DNA from: Sphaerisporangium corydalis
GTDB lineage: Bacteria; Actinomycetota; Actinomycetes; Streptosporangiales; Streptosporangiaceae
Length of the DNA: 64,000 bases
Assembly (NCBI RefSeq): GCF_025506355.1
Contig: NZ_JANZYP010000050.1
Span: 1 to 64,000 of the forward strand
Reading direction: 5' to 3'
The first letter of the stretch is position 1; the number at the start of each line of letters is the position of its first letter. The notes under the pieces are model-generated. The model was not told where the DNA came from. It worked only from the letters and a program-made list of their open reading frames with translations, and made no database searches. The translations under genes and the position numbers were made by a program. Below are positions 16,855-25,172 of the stretch, piece by piece.

Positions 16855-18306
16855 ATGAGTGAGAAGCCGATGGCGGTCGCCACGGTCCTGGACGAGCAGG
16901 ACGAGGCCAACCCGTACCTGCTCGGCGTCTACGCCCCGGTCCACGAGCAGATCACCGCCGAGAACCTCAAGGTCATCGGCGAGATCCCCCGCGACCTGAA
17001 CGGCGTCTACCTGCGCAACGGCCCGAACGCCCGCCACCCGGTCCGGGGCCGCTACCACTGGTTCGACGGCGACGGCATGGTCCACGCCATGCACTTCGAG
17101 AACGGCCGCGCGCGCTACCGCAACCGGTACGTCCGCACCCGGGCCTTCGAGGCCGAGTCGTCGGCCGGGGAGTCGCTGTGGACCGGCGTCATGGAGAACC
17201 CGAAGGGCAACCCGCCCGGCACCGCCAGGGGGCTGCGCCTCAAGGACTCCGCCAACACCGACGTGATCTTCCACCAGGGCCGGGTGCTGGCCACGTGGTA
17301 CCTGTGCGGCTCGCCGTACTCCCTGGACCCGCTGTCGCTGGAGACGCTCGGCGCCGAGACCTTCCTCGACACGCTGACCGGCGACTTCATGGCGCACCCG
17401 AAGGTGGACGAGCGCACCGGCGAGCTGTTCTGGTTCGACTACGGCCCCCGCGCGCCGTACCTGCGCTACGGGGTGGTCGGCGCGGGCGGCACGGTCGAGC
17501 ACTGCGTGGAGCTGGAGCTTCCCGGGGCGCGACTGCCGCACGACATGGCGATCACCGACGAGCACGCCGTGCTGATGGACCTGCCGTTGTACCAGGACCT
17601 CGACGCGGCGCGGCAGGGCAGGTACAAGCTGACCTTCGACCGCGGGCTGCCCGCGCGCTTCGGCGTGATCCCGCGCCGGGGCCAGGCCCACCAGATCCGC
17701 TGGTTCGAGGCCAAGCCCTGCTACATCTACCACGTGGTCAACGCCTGGGAGTCCGGGGACGAGATCACGATGGACGTCTGCCGGGTCGGGCGCCCGGCGC
17801 CCGCCGGCGACGGCGGCCCGCTGGCGCGCATGCTGTCGTACCTGAGGCTCGACGCCCGGATGTACCGGTACCGGTTCGACCTGCGCACCGGCCGGACCTC
17901 GGAGGGCTTCGTGGACGAGGACCACAACACCGAGTTCCCCTCGATCGACGCACGGCGGACCGGCCGGGCCACGAGGTACTCCTACAACGTGTCCGTGAAG
18001 GACGCCGAGACCAACCTGTTCGACGGCCTGGTCCGCTACGACAACGTGACCGGGGCCAAGCAGGAGCACCGCTTCGGCGAGCACCGCTACGGCAGCGAGG
18101 CCCCCTTCGCCCCCCGCGACGGGTCGGCGGGCGAGGACGACGGCTACCTCGTCACGTTCGTCACCGACGAGCGCGAGGGCACCTCGGAGGTGCAGATCCT
18201 CTCCGCGTCCGACCTGGCCGCCGGGCCGGTCGCGCGCGTCCTGATCCCCCAGCGGGTGCCGCTCGGGTTCCACGCGACGTGGGTGAGATCCGACCAGCTC
18301 CGATGA
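16855..18306 (+). CDS. Carotenoid cleavage oxygenase (RPE65/lignostilbene dioxygenase family)
   Basis: 483-residue non-haem iron(II) dioxygenase predicted to split a C=C bond in a carotenoid, apocarotenoid or stilbene into two carbonyls. The four iron-binding histidines are seen as His181 (MAHPKVD), His229 (LPHDMA), His293 (IYHVVNAWE) and His473 (GFHATW). The N-terminal motif IPRDLNGVYLRNGPN and FDGDGMVHAMHF are classic family blocks. The family also contains lignostilbene and isoeugenol-cleaving enzymes, so the substrate is open. It is divergent from the tandem HxlR regulator. No carotenoid synthesis genes are nearby, which slightly favours a catabolic role. Confidence 0.92.
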   Translation: MSEKPMAVATVLDEQDEANPYLLGVYAPVHEQITAENLKVIGEIPRDLNGVYLRNGPNARHPVRGRYHWFDGDGMVHAMHFENGRARYRNRYVRTRAFEAESSAGESLWTGVMENPKGNPPGTARGLRLKDSANTDVIFHQGRVLATWYLCGSPYSLDPLSLETLGAETFLDTLTGDFMAHPKVDERTGELFWFDYGPRAPYLRYGVVGAGGTVEHCVELELPGARLPHDMAITDEHAVLMDLPLYQDLDAARQGRYKLTFDRGLPARFGVIPRRGQAHQIRWFEAKPCYIYHVVNAWESGDEITMDVCRVGRPAPAGDGGPLARMLSYLRLDARMYRYRFDLRTGRTSEGFVDEDHNTEFPSIDARRTGRATRYSYNVSVKDAETNLFDGLVRYDNVTGAKQEHRFGEHRYGSEAPFAPRDGSAGEDDGYLVTFVTDEREGTSEVQILSASDLAAGPVARVLIPQRVPLGFHATWVRSDQLR

Positions 18307-18471
18307 ACGTTCGCCATCGGGAAAATCCTTGTTTGCCCGCTAAAACGTCTCCCACGGACAGTGGTGGGAAACATCCACTATGAGGTTGACTGAGCGTCCC
18401 CCTCGGACGATTCCGGGAACACGCCGCGAAAGGCACCACGGCTTCCCCGGGCTAGGGCAGGAGCGTTACAC

Positions 18472-19452
18472 ATGAGGCTCAGCGTCTCCCTCGGGCTGTG
18501 GCAGGACCGCCCGGCGGGCGAGGCGGTGCGTACCGCGCAGATCGCGGACGAGCACGGCTACCCCGAGGTGTGGGTCGGCGAGATGGCGACCTACGACGCC
18601 TTCGCACTCGCCACGGCGATCGGCGCGCGCACCCGCAGGATCGCGCTGACCGTCGGGCCGCTGGCGGTGACCGTCCGGGATCCCATGATGATCGCGATGG
18701 GCGCCGCCTCGGTCGCCGAGCTCACCGGCAGGCAGGTGAACGTCGCGCTCGGCACCTCCAGCCCGGTGGTCGTGGAGGAGTGGCACGGCCGCTCCAGGTC
18801 CCGCGCGGGCACGGCGCTGCGCGAGGCCGTCCAGGCGCTCCGGCCGCTGCTCGACGGGGAGAAGTCCGCCTTCTCCGGCACCATGCTCACCAGCAACGGG
18901 TACCGGCTGCGGCTGCCCGCCCCCCGGTCGGAGCTCACGGTAGCCGCGTTCGGCCCCTCGGCCGTGCGCGCCGCGGCGCTCGCCGACCGCATGGTGCTCA
19001 ACCTGCTCACCCCCGCCTCGGCCGCGCGGCTGATCACCGACCTGCGCCTGATCTCCCCGGCCACCAAGGTCGCCGCGTGGGTGACCGCCGCCGTGGACCC
19101 CGACCCGGCCGCGATCGAGCAGATCCGGCGCGGCGTGGTGCCGTACCTGGCGGCGCCGGGATACGGCGAGATGTTCGCGGAGGCCGGGTTCGCCGACGTG
19201 GTGCGGTACGCGCTGACCCGCCCGCACCCCCGCGAGCTGCTCGCCAGGATCCCCGACGCGCTGCTGGAGTCCGTCGCGCTCATCGGCGACTCGGTCGAGA
19301 TCATGGACCGCCTGGACGCCTACGCCGAGGCGGGGGTGGACGAGGTGGCGCTGGTGCCCGCGAGCACCGACGCCGACCCCTGCGGCGAGGGGACGCTGAA
19401 GGCCCTCGCGGAGCGGCCGGCCCCGGCGGGCGGCGAGGACCCGCCGTCCTGA
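18472..19452 (+). CDS. LLM-class (probably F420-dependent) oxidoreductase
   Basis: 326-residue luciferase-like TIM-barrel enzyme. It begins directly with strand 1 (MRLSVSLGLWQDR) and carries AQIADEHGYPEVWVGE, the loop VGPLAVTVRDPMMIAMGAAS, and LGTSSPVVVEEWHGR, patterns shared with F420-dependent family members in actinobacteria. The hydride or oxygenase reaction and the substrate cannot be told from the sequence. A GGAG-like site lies before the ATG. It is 165 bp downstream of the carotenoid oxygenase gene in the same orientation, so it could be co-transcribed but may have its own promoter. Confidence 0.85.
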   Translation: MRLSVSLGLWQDRPAGEAVRTAQIADEHGYPEVWVGEMATYDAFALATAIGARTRRIALTVGPLAVTVRDPMMIAMGAASVAELTGRQVNVALGTSSPVVVEEWHGRSRSRAGTALREAVQALRPLLDGEKSAFSGTMLTSNGYRLRLPAPRSELTVAAFGPSAVRAAALADRMVLNLLTPASAARLITDLRLISPATKVAAWVTAAVDPDPAAIEQIRRGVVPYLAAPGYGEMFAEAGFADVVRYALTRPHPRELLARIPDALLESVALIGDSVEIMDRLDAYAEAGVDEVALVPASTDADPCGEGTLKALAERPAPAGGEDPPS

Positions 19453-19573
19453 CGGAGGGGGGCGCCGCGGGCGTTTTCCGGCGGAACTCGGCCGGGCCGT
19501 TCACGCGTTGAAGGAAGGACGCAGAATGGGCGGTGGGGACCATCCCCCGCTCGGCGAAAAGAGAGGCCCGGCC

Positions 19574-19765
19574 ATGTCGCCAGTCGCAAAGTACTACCTG
19601 GGCGCGGGGATCGTCTCGATCCTCGCGCTTCTCATAGTGCCGTCCCCGATCTCCTGGATCGTCGTCCTCGCCGTGCTGGCCGGACCGGTGGCGGCGTACT
19701 TCATGCTGGACGAGTCGCAGCGCGCCCGGCTCCGGCGCATCCGGCGGCGGCAGATCGGCGGCTGA
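19574..19765 (+). CDS. Small two-helix membrane protein
   Basis: 63-residue protein. Two hydrophobic segments (GAGIVSILALLIVPSPISWI and VVLAVLAGPVAAYFML) precede a short basic tail (RARLRRIRRRQ). I prefer the ATG at 19574 with GAGAGG upstream to a longer frame from 19508. I know a similar arrangement from conserved hypothetical actinobacterial proteins but no function. It faces the DUF3817 gene across a nested hairpin. Confidence 0.65.
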   Translation: MSPVAKYYLGAGIVSILALLIVPSPISWIVVLAVLAGPVAAYFMLDESQRARLRRIRRRQIGG

Positions 19766-19818
19766 CCGCCCGGCCGGCTTCCGGCCGGCTTCCGGCCGGC
19801 CTCCCGGACGTCCTCCGG

Positions 19819-19863
19819 GGCGACCGCGTCACGGCCGGACGTTCCTCCGGCCCCGCGGTCGCC
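19819..19863. terminator. Nested hairpin between convergent genes
   Basis: An outer stem GGCGACCGCG/CGCGGTCGCC encloses an inner stem GGCCGGA/TCCGGCC. It lies between the small membrane protein gene (+) and the DUF3817 gene (-), so it can serve both directions. A direct repeat of GGCCGGCTTCC precedes it. Confidence 0.6.
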
Positions 19864-19876
19864 GGCCCGGCGCGGG

Positions 19877-20197
19877 TCAGGCGGGGGCGGCGGCGGCCTG
19901 TTCGGCGACGCGCTGGGTGACCTTGCGCTCGATCACGAACGACAGGAACGGGATGGTGCCGGCCAGCAGCACGCCCAGCATGTAGGGCCAGGACCAGCGG
20001 GCCTTCAGCCCGAGGTTGAGCGCGGTGAGCAGGTAGACGGCGTAGACGAAGCCGTGCACGGGGCCGACCACGGCGACGGGGGTGGCGTTGCCGAAGGCGT
20101 ACTTCAGCACCATGGCGGCCACGAGGGCCAGGAGCATGCAGCCGACGACATAGGCCATCACCCGGAAGGGCTTGAGTGCGGATTCCACGACGATCAT
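19877..20197 (-). CDS. DUF3817 membrane protein
   Basis: 106-residue integral membrane protein with three hydrophobic helices. The DUF3817 signature GPVHGFVYAVYLLTALNLGLK and the second half WPYMLGVLLAGTIPFLSFVIERKV are both present. The function of the family is unknown. It is common in actinobacteria, often beside respiratory or cofactor genes. Here it lies directly downstream of the SURF1-family gene on the same strand (49-bp gap), so a link to cytochrome oxidase assembly is possible but only inferred. Confidence 0.88.
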   Translation of the reverse strand: MIVVESALKPFRVMAYVVGCMLLALVAAMVLKYAFGNATPVAVVGPVHGFVYAVYLLTALNLGLKARWSWPYMLGVLLAGTIPFLSFVIERKVTQRVAEQAAAAPA

Positions 20198-20246
20198 TAC
20201 CTCGCTTGGAGAGCGGTCACCACACGATATCCCGGTGCGGAGGCGG

Positions 20247-21038
20247 TCAGCCCTGGGGGGACGGGCTGAGGTCGGGGGCGGGCGCCGGGCCGGGCCTGGC
20301 GGCGCGGACCGCGTCCCTGACGAAGTGGAACCACATGAAGACGGCGAACGCCGCGAAGATCCACCACTGGGCGGCGTAGGCGAGGTTCCGCCAGGTGAAA
20401 CCGCCCCCCTGGGTCGGCGGGGGCGCGTCCACCAGCCGGACGGCCGCCGTCGCGGGCACCGGCCGGGTCGCCACGACGAACCCGTCCTGGAGCCTGACCC
20501 CCTGCCACACGTTGATCAGCGCCGCCGTCGAGACGGTCGCCACCTGGCCGCCGGGCAGCGGGGCGGTGCGCCGCCTGGCGAAGTCGGTGGGCTCGGACGG
20601 CTGCAGACGGCCCGATACGCTCACCGGGCCCTCGGGCACCGCAACCGCCGGGTCACCGGGAGAGGCGACCCAGCCGCGCACGACCGGCACCAGCTCGCCG
20701 CCCGCCAGCCGCAGCGGGGTCAGCAGCCAGTAGCCGGCCCGGCTGGAACCACCGCCCGCCTCGACGGTGGGCGCGCGCTCGGCGACCAGGAGCTGCCGCG
20801 CGGCGTCGAAGGTGCCTTCGGTGGTGACCTGACGTCCCGCGGCCTCCACCGGCACCCGCCGCCCGGCGACGACGAGCGAGGACAGCGGCACCGGGGCCGG
20901 GTCGAGCGCGGCGTGCGGGCGGCCGGACTCCTCGAAGACGCCGAGTTGCCACCGCCCGAGAAACGTGAACGAGACCAGCACGCCGATCGTCACCAGGTGG
21001 AGACCCACCAGGCGTGGCGAGAACAGCGTCCGGAACAT
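20247..21038 (-). CDS. SURF1-family cytochrome oxidase biogenesis protein
   Basis: 263-residue membrane protein with the family layout. An N-terminal transmembrane helix begins LVGLHLVTIGVLVSFTFLG and is followed by the signature GRWQL. A periplasmic domain with Arg-rich loops (YWLLTPLRLAGGELVPVVRGWV) comes next, then a C-terminal helix preceded by NLAYAAQWWIFAAFAVFMW. SURF1 homologues assist haem a insertion into aa3-type oxidase. The basic, Pro-rich C-tail is typical of actinobacterial members. It is followed by DUF3817 and is divergent from a 56-residue membrane protein gene. Confidence 0.9.
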   Translation of the reverse strand: MFRTLFSPRLVGLHLVTIGVLVSFTFLGRWQLGVFEESGRPHAALDPAPVPLSSLVVAGRRVPVEAAGRQVTTEGTFDAARQLLVAERAPTVEAGGGSSRAGYWLLTPLRLAGGELVPVVRGWVASPGDPAVAVPEGPVSVSGRLQPSEPTDFARRRTAPLPGGQVATVSTAALINVWQGVRLQDGFVVATRPVPATAAVRLVDAPPPTQGGGFTWRNLAYAAQWWIFAAFAVFMWFHFVRDAVRAARPGPAPAPDLSPSPQG

Positions 21039-21177
21039 GCCCTAACGCTATCCGCCCGGGACCGCGGTCCCGCCTTCCGGTCCTGGTCCGGGCCATGGCG
21101 GGGACCGCCCGGCAGGCCGCGAGGCCGAACTGGCATAAACGGCGTCAAGTCACCTCCGAGGTCGATAAAGTCGTGCC

Positions 21178-21348
21178 ATGTCCGAACCTCAGATTGACCC
21201 TGCGGGGAACACCCAGCAGTTCAAGGCCTTCGCCCAGCGCCAGGAGCCCGAGGCCGTCGCCCCGAAGCGGTCCTTCCTGGTGCCCGGGATCGCGATCGCC
21301 GCCGCCGTCATCGTCGTCGCCGTGGTCGTCTTCCTGCTCCTGCGGTGA
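21178..21348 (+). CDS. 56-residue single-pass membrane protein
   Basis: Short gene with a clear ATG and TGA. The N-terminal 30 residues are polar (SEPQIDPAGNTQQFKAFAQR), and the C-terminal half is one long hydrophobic helix ending in a single Arg. Codon use shows the same strong G/C third-position preference as its neighbours, which supports translation. Gene finders with a 60-residue cutoff would miss it. It starts 140 bp from the divergent SURF1 gene. Function unknown; a small accessory subunit or membrane regulator is conceivable. Confidence 0.65.
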   Translation: MSEPQIDPAGNTQQFKAFAQRQEPEAVAPKRSFLVPGIAIAAAVIVVAVVVFLLLR

Positions 21349-21563
21349 CGCCCCTCCCGTAGGGCATCTCCTCGGTATCACCGGCAGGTGGCGTCGCCCT
21401 CCGGTTTCGCGTGACCACTCGAAGGCGCCAGCGCCGGCCGCCCGCACGCCGCCGGTGCCTTTCGTATGCCCGAAATAACGTGATATGTCTCGTGAATGGA
21501 CTGGACCGGAACGTCCGCTGCGCCGTAATTTAGACGTCAGGTCCAATACGGGTGGGAGAGGCC

Positions 21564-23033
21564 ATGACGATCGCGGACCCCGGGATCACGATCATCGGCT
21601 CCGGCTTCGCCGGCCTGTGCATGGCGATCAAGCTGAAGCAGGCGGGCTACCACGACTTCGTCATCCTGGAGAAGGCGCCCGACCTCGGCGGCACCTGGCG
21701 CGACAACACCTACCCCGGCTGTGCCTGCGACGTCCCCTCCCCCCTGTACTCCTTCTCGTTCGAGCTCAACCCCCGCTGGACCCGGCTGTTCGCCCCGCAG
21801 CGGGAGATCTGGGACTACCTGCGCGCCTGCGTCGCCAAGTACGGCCTCGCGCCGCACCTCCGCTTCGGCACCGAGGTCAGCGCGCTCGCGTACCTGGACG
21901 GGCCGGGCCGCTGGCAGGTGAGCACCGGCGACGGTGCCACGTTCACCACCAACGCGGTCGTCTCCGGCACGGGCGGCCTGCACGTCCCCTCCCTCCCGGA
22001 GATCCCCGGACGCGACACCTTCGCCGGCCCCGCCTTCCACTCCGCCGCCTGGGACCACTCCTGCGACCTGACCGGCAAGCGCGTCGCGGTCATCGGCACC
22101 GGCGCCTCGGCCATCCAGTTCGTGCCGGAGATCGCCCGCAGGACCGGGCACCTGACCGTCTTCCAGCGGACGCCGCCGTGGATCCAGCCCAAGCCCGACC
22201 TCGCCTTCTCCGCGCGGATCCGGAGGATCTTCCAGACGGTGCCGCTGGCGGAACGCGCGCTGCGCGACGCGATCTACTGGCTGCTGGAGACCCGGGCCCT
22301 CGGCTTCACCGTTGACCCCCGCCTGATGAAGGCGCACCAGATGATGGCCGAGCGGCACCTGGCCGCGCAGGTGCCCGACCCGGACCTGCGCGCCAGGCTC
22401 ACCCCCGGATACACGATCGGCTGCAAGCGCATCCTGCTCTCCGACGACTACTACCCGACGCTCGCGTGCGATGACGTCGAGCTGGTGACCGACGCGATCA
22501 CCGAGATCCGCGAGCGCTCGGTGGTCGACGCGACCGGCCGCGAGCACCCGGTGGACGTGATCGTCTACGGCACCGGCTTCAAGGTCACCGAGGCGCTGGG
22601 CGATCGGAACATCGCCGGCAGGAACGGCCTGAAGATCCAGGAGGCCTGGCGGGACGGCGTCGAGGCCTACCTCGGCACCTCGGCGGCCGGGTTCCCCAAC
22701 CTGTTCTTCCTGCTCGGCCCGAACACCGCGCTCGGCCACACCTCGGTCGTCTTCATGATCGAGGCGCAGGTGCGGTACGTGATGTCCTGCCTGCGCCTGC
22801 TGTCGGCGTCGCGGGCGCAGGCCATGGACGTGCTGCCGTCGGCCCAGCGGGCGTACAACGACCGGCTCCAGGAACGGCTGGAGCGGCTCGTGTGGTCCGA
22901 GGGCGGCTGCGTGAGCTGGTACCTCGACGACCAGGGCAGGAACCGCACTCTGTGGCCCGGCTTCACCTTCGAGTTCTGGGCCAGGACCCGCACGGTGAAG
23001 CCGGAGGCCTACGAGCTGATCCGCCGGCGGTGA
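21564..23033 (+). CDS. Flavin-containing (Baeyer-Villiger type) monooxygenase
   Basis: 489-residue FAD- and NADPH-dependent oxygenase. It has two Rossmann motifs, ITIIGSGFAGLCMAIKL for FAD and VAVIGTGASAIQFVPEIA for NADPH. Between them is a Baeyer-Villiger-like fingerprint FAGPAFHSAAWD, and DNTYPGCACDVPSPLYSFSF is typical of the actinobacterial group. Likely substrates are ketones, including cyclic or steroid ketones, which would be consistent with the sterol locus 25 kb away, though no direct link is seen. The ATG at 21564 with GGGAG upstream is preferred over GTG at 21552. It stands alone, convergent with ggt. Confidence 0.9.
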   Translation: MTIADPGITIIGSGFAGLCMAIKLKQAGYHDFVILEKAPDLGGTWRDNTYPGCACDVPSPLYSFSFELNPRWTRLFAPQREIWDYLRACVAKYGLAPHLRFGTEVSALAYLDGPGRWQVSTGDGATFTTNAVVSGTGGLHVPSLPEIPGRDTFAGPAFHSAAWDHSCDLTGKRVAVIGTGASAIQFVPEIARRTGHLTVFQRTPPWIQPKPDLAFSARIRRIFQTVPLAERALRDAIYWLLETRALGFTVDPRLMKAHQMMAERHLAAQVPDPDLRARLTPGYTIGCKRILLSDDYYPTLACDDVELVTDAITEIRERSVVDATGREHPVDVIVYGTGFKVTEALGDRNIAGRNGLKIQEAWRDGVEAYLGTSAAGFPNLFFLLGPNTALGHTSVVFMIEAQVRYVMSCLRLLSASRAQAMDVLPSAQRAYNDRLQERLERLVWSEGGCVSWYLDDQGRNRTLWPGFTFEFWARTRTVKPEAYELIRRR

Positions 23034-23069
23034 GGCCGGGACGGCCTGACCGCCGGCGGAGCTGATCTT

Positions 23070-24938
23070 CTAGGGGCGCGAGGAGAGGACCAGCGCGCTG
23101 CCGCCGCCCCGGCGCGCCGGCTCCGCGACGGCCTGGACCTTGCCCCTGCCGAGGAACTCGAGGCCGGTGGCCGCGCCGATCTCGCCGACCGGCGGCCCGG
23201 GGGCGATCACGAAGGTGTGCCCCTTGGCGGTCAGCTCGGCGCCGTAGCGGTCGATGAAGGCCTGCTCGGCCTGGGTGGCGGCGGCGTTGCGCTGGCTCGC
23301 CCTCGGCGCCGCGACCGCGTCGGGCAGCGACATGCCGAGCTCGAAGCGGTTGACGAGGATCTGCAGCACCGTCGTGATGATCGTCGCGCCGCCCGGCGAG
23401 CCCACCGCCAGCAGCGGCTTGCCGTTCTTGAGCACGATCGTCGGGGCCATGGACGAGCGGGGCCGCTTGCCCGGGGCCGGGAGGTTGGGGTCGCCGGGGG
23501 CCGGGCCGAAGGTGAAGTCGGTCAGCTCGTTGTTCAGCAGGAACCCGCGCCCGGGGACGACGATGCCGCTGCCGCCGGTCTGCTCGATCGTGATGTTGTA
23601 CGCCGCGACGTCGCCCCAGCGGTCGGTCACCACCAGGTGCGTGGTCTCGGGTCCCTCGGGCTTCTCGGCGCCGTCCTCGCCGGGCTTGGCGGCCGGGTCA
23701 CCGGTCAGGGGCGTGCCCTCGACCTGGCACCCGTCGTAGGAGCCGTCGGGCGAGCCGGGCGCGGCCGGGTTCGGCATGGCGACGTCGCCGATCAGGCAGG
23801 CCCGCTCCTTGGCGAACCCGTCCGACAGCAGGCCGCCGAGCGGCACGTCCACGTAGGCGGGGTCTCCCACGAACGCGTTGCGGTCGGCGAAGGCCAGGCG
23901 GGAGGCCTCCAGGTACTCGTGTCGGCCGACCTTCGGGAGCGCCTCGAGGATGTTGAGCGCCTCCCCGACCGTGGAGCCGCCGGAGGACGGCGGCGGCATG
24001 CCGTACACGTCCATGCCGTTGTAGCCGGTCTTGGCGGGGGCGCGTTCCAGCGCGCGGTAGGCCTTCAGGTCGGCGGCGTCCATCAGACCGGGGCGCGCGA
24101 CGCGGGTGGAGCCCGGCTTGAGCGGCGGCGCCTTGACCGTGGCCACCAGCTCCTGCCCGAGCCTGCCGTCGTACAGCCAGTCGCCGCCGCGCCGGCCGAG
24201 CTCGCGGTAGGTCGCGGCCAGGTCGGGGTTGCGGAACACCGAGCCGATCGGCGGCGGTGCGCCGTTCGGCAGGTAGAGGGCGGCGGTGGAGGTGAAGTCC
24301 GCGAAGCGGGCGGCGTTCTGGTCGGTCTGGTCGTAGAAGGTCTTGTCGACGACGAAGCCGCCTGAGGCGACGTCGATGGCCGGCTGGAGGGCCTTCTTGA
24401 GCGAGATGGTGCCGTAGCGCCGCAGCGCCAGCTCCCACTGCGCCACGCTGCCGGGCACGCCCACCGACAGCCCGCTGGTGACGGCGTCGTTGAACGGGAT
24501 AGCGGCGCCGTTCTCCTGGAAGGCCGTCTCGGTCATCGCCCGGGGGGCCTTCTCGCGGCCGTCGATGGAGACGACCTTCCCGCGCCTGGCGTCGTAGTAG
24601 ACGATGAACCCCCCGCCGGCGAGGCCCGCGGAGTACGGCTCGGTCACGCCCAGTGTGGCGGCGCCGGCGACGGCCGCGTCCATGGCGTTGCCGCCCTGCC
24701 GCAGGACCGACAGGGCCGCCTTGCTGGCGTCGAGGTCGACGGTGGCGACGGCCCCGCCGTACCCCTCGGCGACGGGGGTCTTGGCGGGCCCCCCGTGGCC
24801 CTGGGTGGTGACGGGCCGCTCCTGGTCGCCGGGGGCGGCGGCCGTCTGAGCGGCCGTCTGGGCGGTCGCGGGCGGTATGACGAGCGCCAGTGAGGCGGTG
24901 ATCCCCGCGAGGGGCACGGTCAGGCGGCGAAAGCTCAT
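23070..24938 (-). CDS. ggt: Gamma-glutamyltransferase precursor
   Basis: 622-residue secreted Ntn-hydrolase that removes or transfers the gamma-glutamyl group of glutathione-like peptides. It has a signal peptide (LALVIPPATAQ). The large subunit contains GGNAMDAAVAGAATLGVTEP and GGGFIVYYDARRG. The autoprocessing and catalytic Thr lies in GPETTHLVVTD near residue 428, followed by NNELTDF and a conserved GSPGGATIITTVLQ. The start at 24938 (MSFRRLTV) has GAGG 5 nt upstream. A spacer rich in Pro, Gly and Glu before the cleavage site is longer than in E. coli. It faces the monooxygenase gene at only 36 bp. Confidence 0.94.
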   Translation of the reverse strand: MSFRRLTVPLAGITASLALVIPPATAQTAAQTAAAPGDQERPVTTQGHGGPAKTPVAEGYGGAVATVDLDASKAALSVLRQGGNAMDAAVAGAATLGVTEPYSAGLAGGGFIVYYDARRGKVVSIDGREKAPRAMTETAFQENGAAIPFNDAVTSGLSVGVPGSVAQWELALRRYGTISLKKALQPAIDVASGGFVVDKTFYDQTDQNAARFADFTSTAALYLPNGAPPPIGSVFRNPDLAATYRELGRRGGDWLYDGRLGQELVATVKAPPLKPGSTRVARPGLMDAADLKAYRALERAPAKTGYNGMDVYGMPPPSSGGSTVGEALNILEALPKVGRHEYLEASRLAFADRNAFVGDPAYVDVPLGGLLSDGFAKERACLIGDVAMPNPAAPGSPDGSYDGCQVEGTPLTGDPAAKPGEDGAEKPEGPETTHLVVTDRWGDVAAYNITIEQTGGSGIVVPGRGFLLNNELTDFTFGPAPGDPNLPAPGKRPRSSMAPTIVLKNGKPLLAVGSPGGATIITTVLQILVNRFELGMSLPDAVAAPRASQRNAAATQAEQAFIDRYGAELTAKGHTFVIAPGPPVGEIGAATGLEFLGRGKVQAVAEPARRGGGSALVLSSRP

Positions 24939-25172
24939 GCGGACCTCATTCCTCGATCGCACCAGCATTGACTCACAGCATCACAACAGTGGTCAATTAC
25001 CGGGAAAATGACCGGATGCGGTCAGATCATCGGGGCTCGCGCGCGGGGGGCGAGTGACCGATCGTAACGCACCGTGCCCGCCGCCTGGTCAGGCGGATAC
25101 GACGAGCATCGTAGGCGCCACTGCCACGCTCGGCCGATGCGGTACTCCGGCGCCCTGACGTACCTTTCGTAG

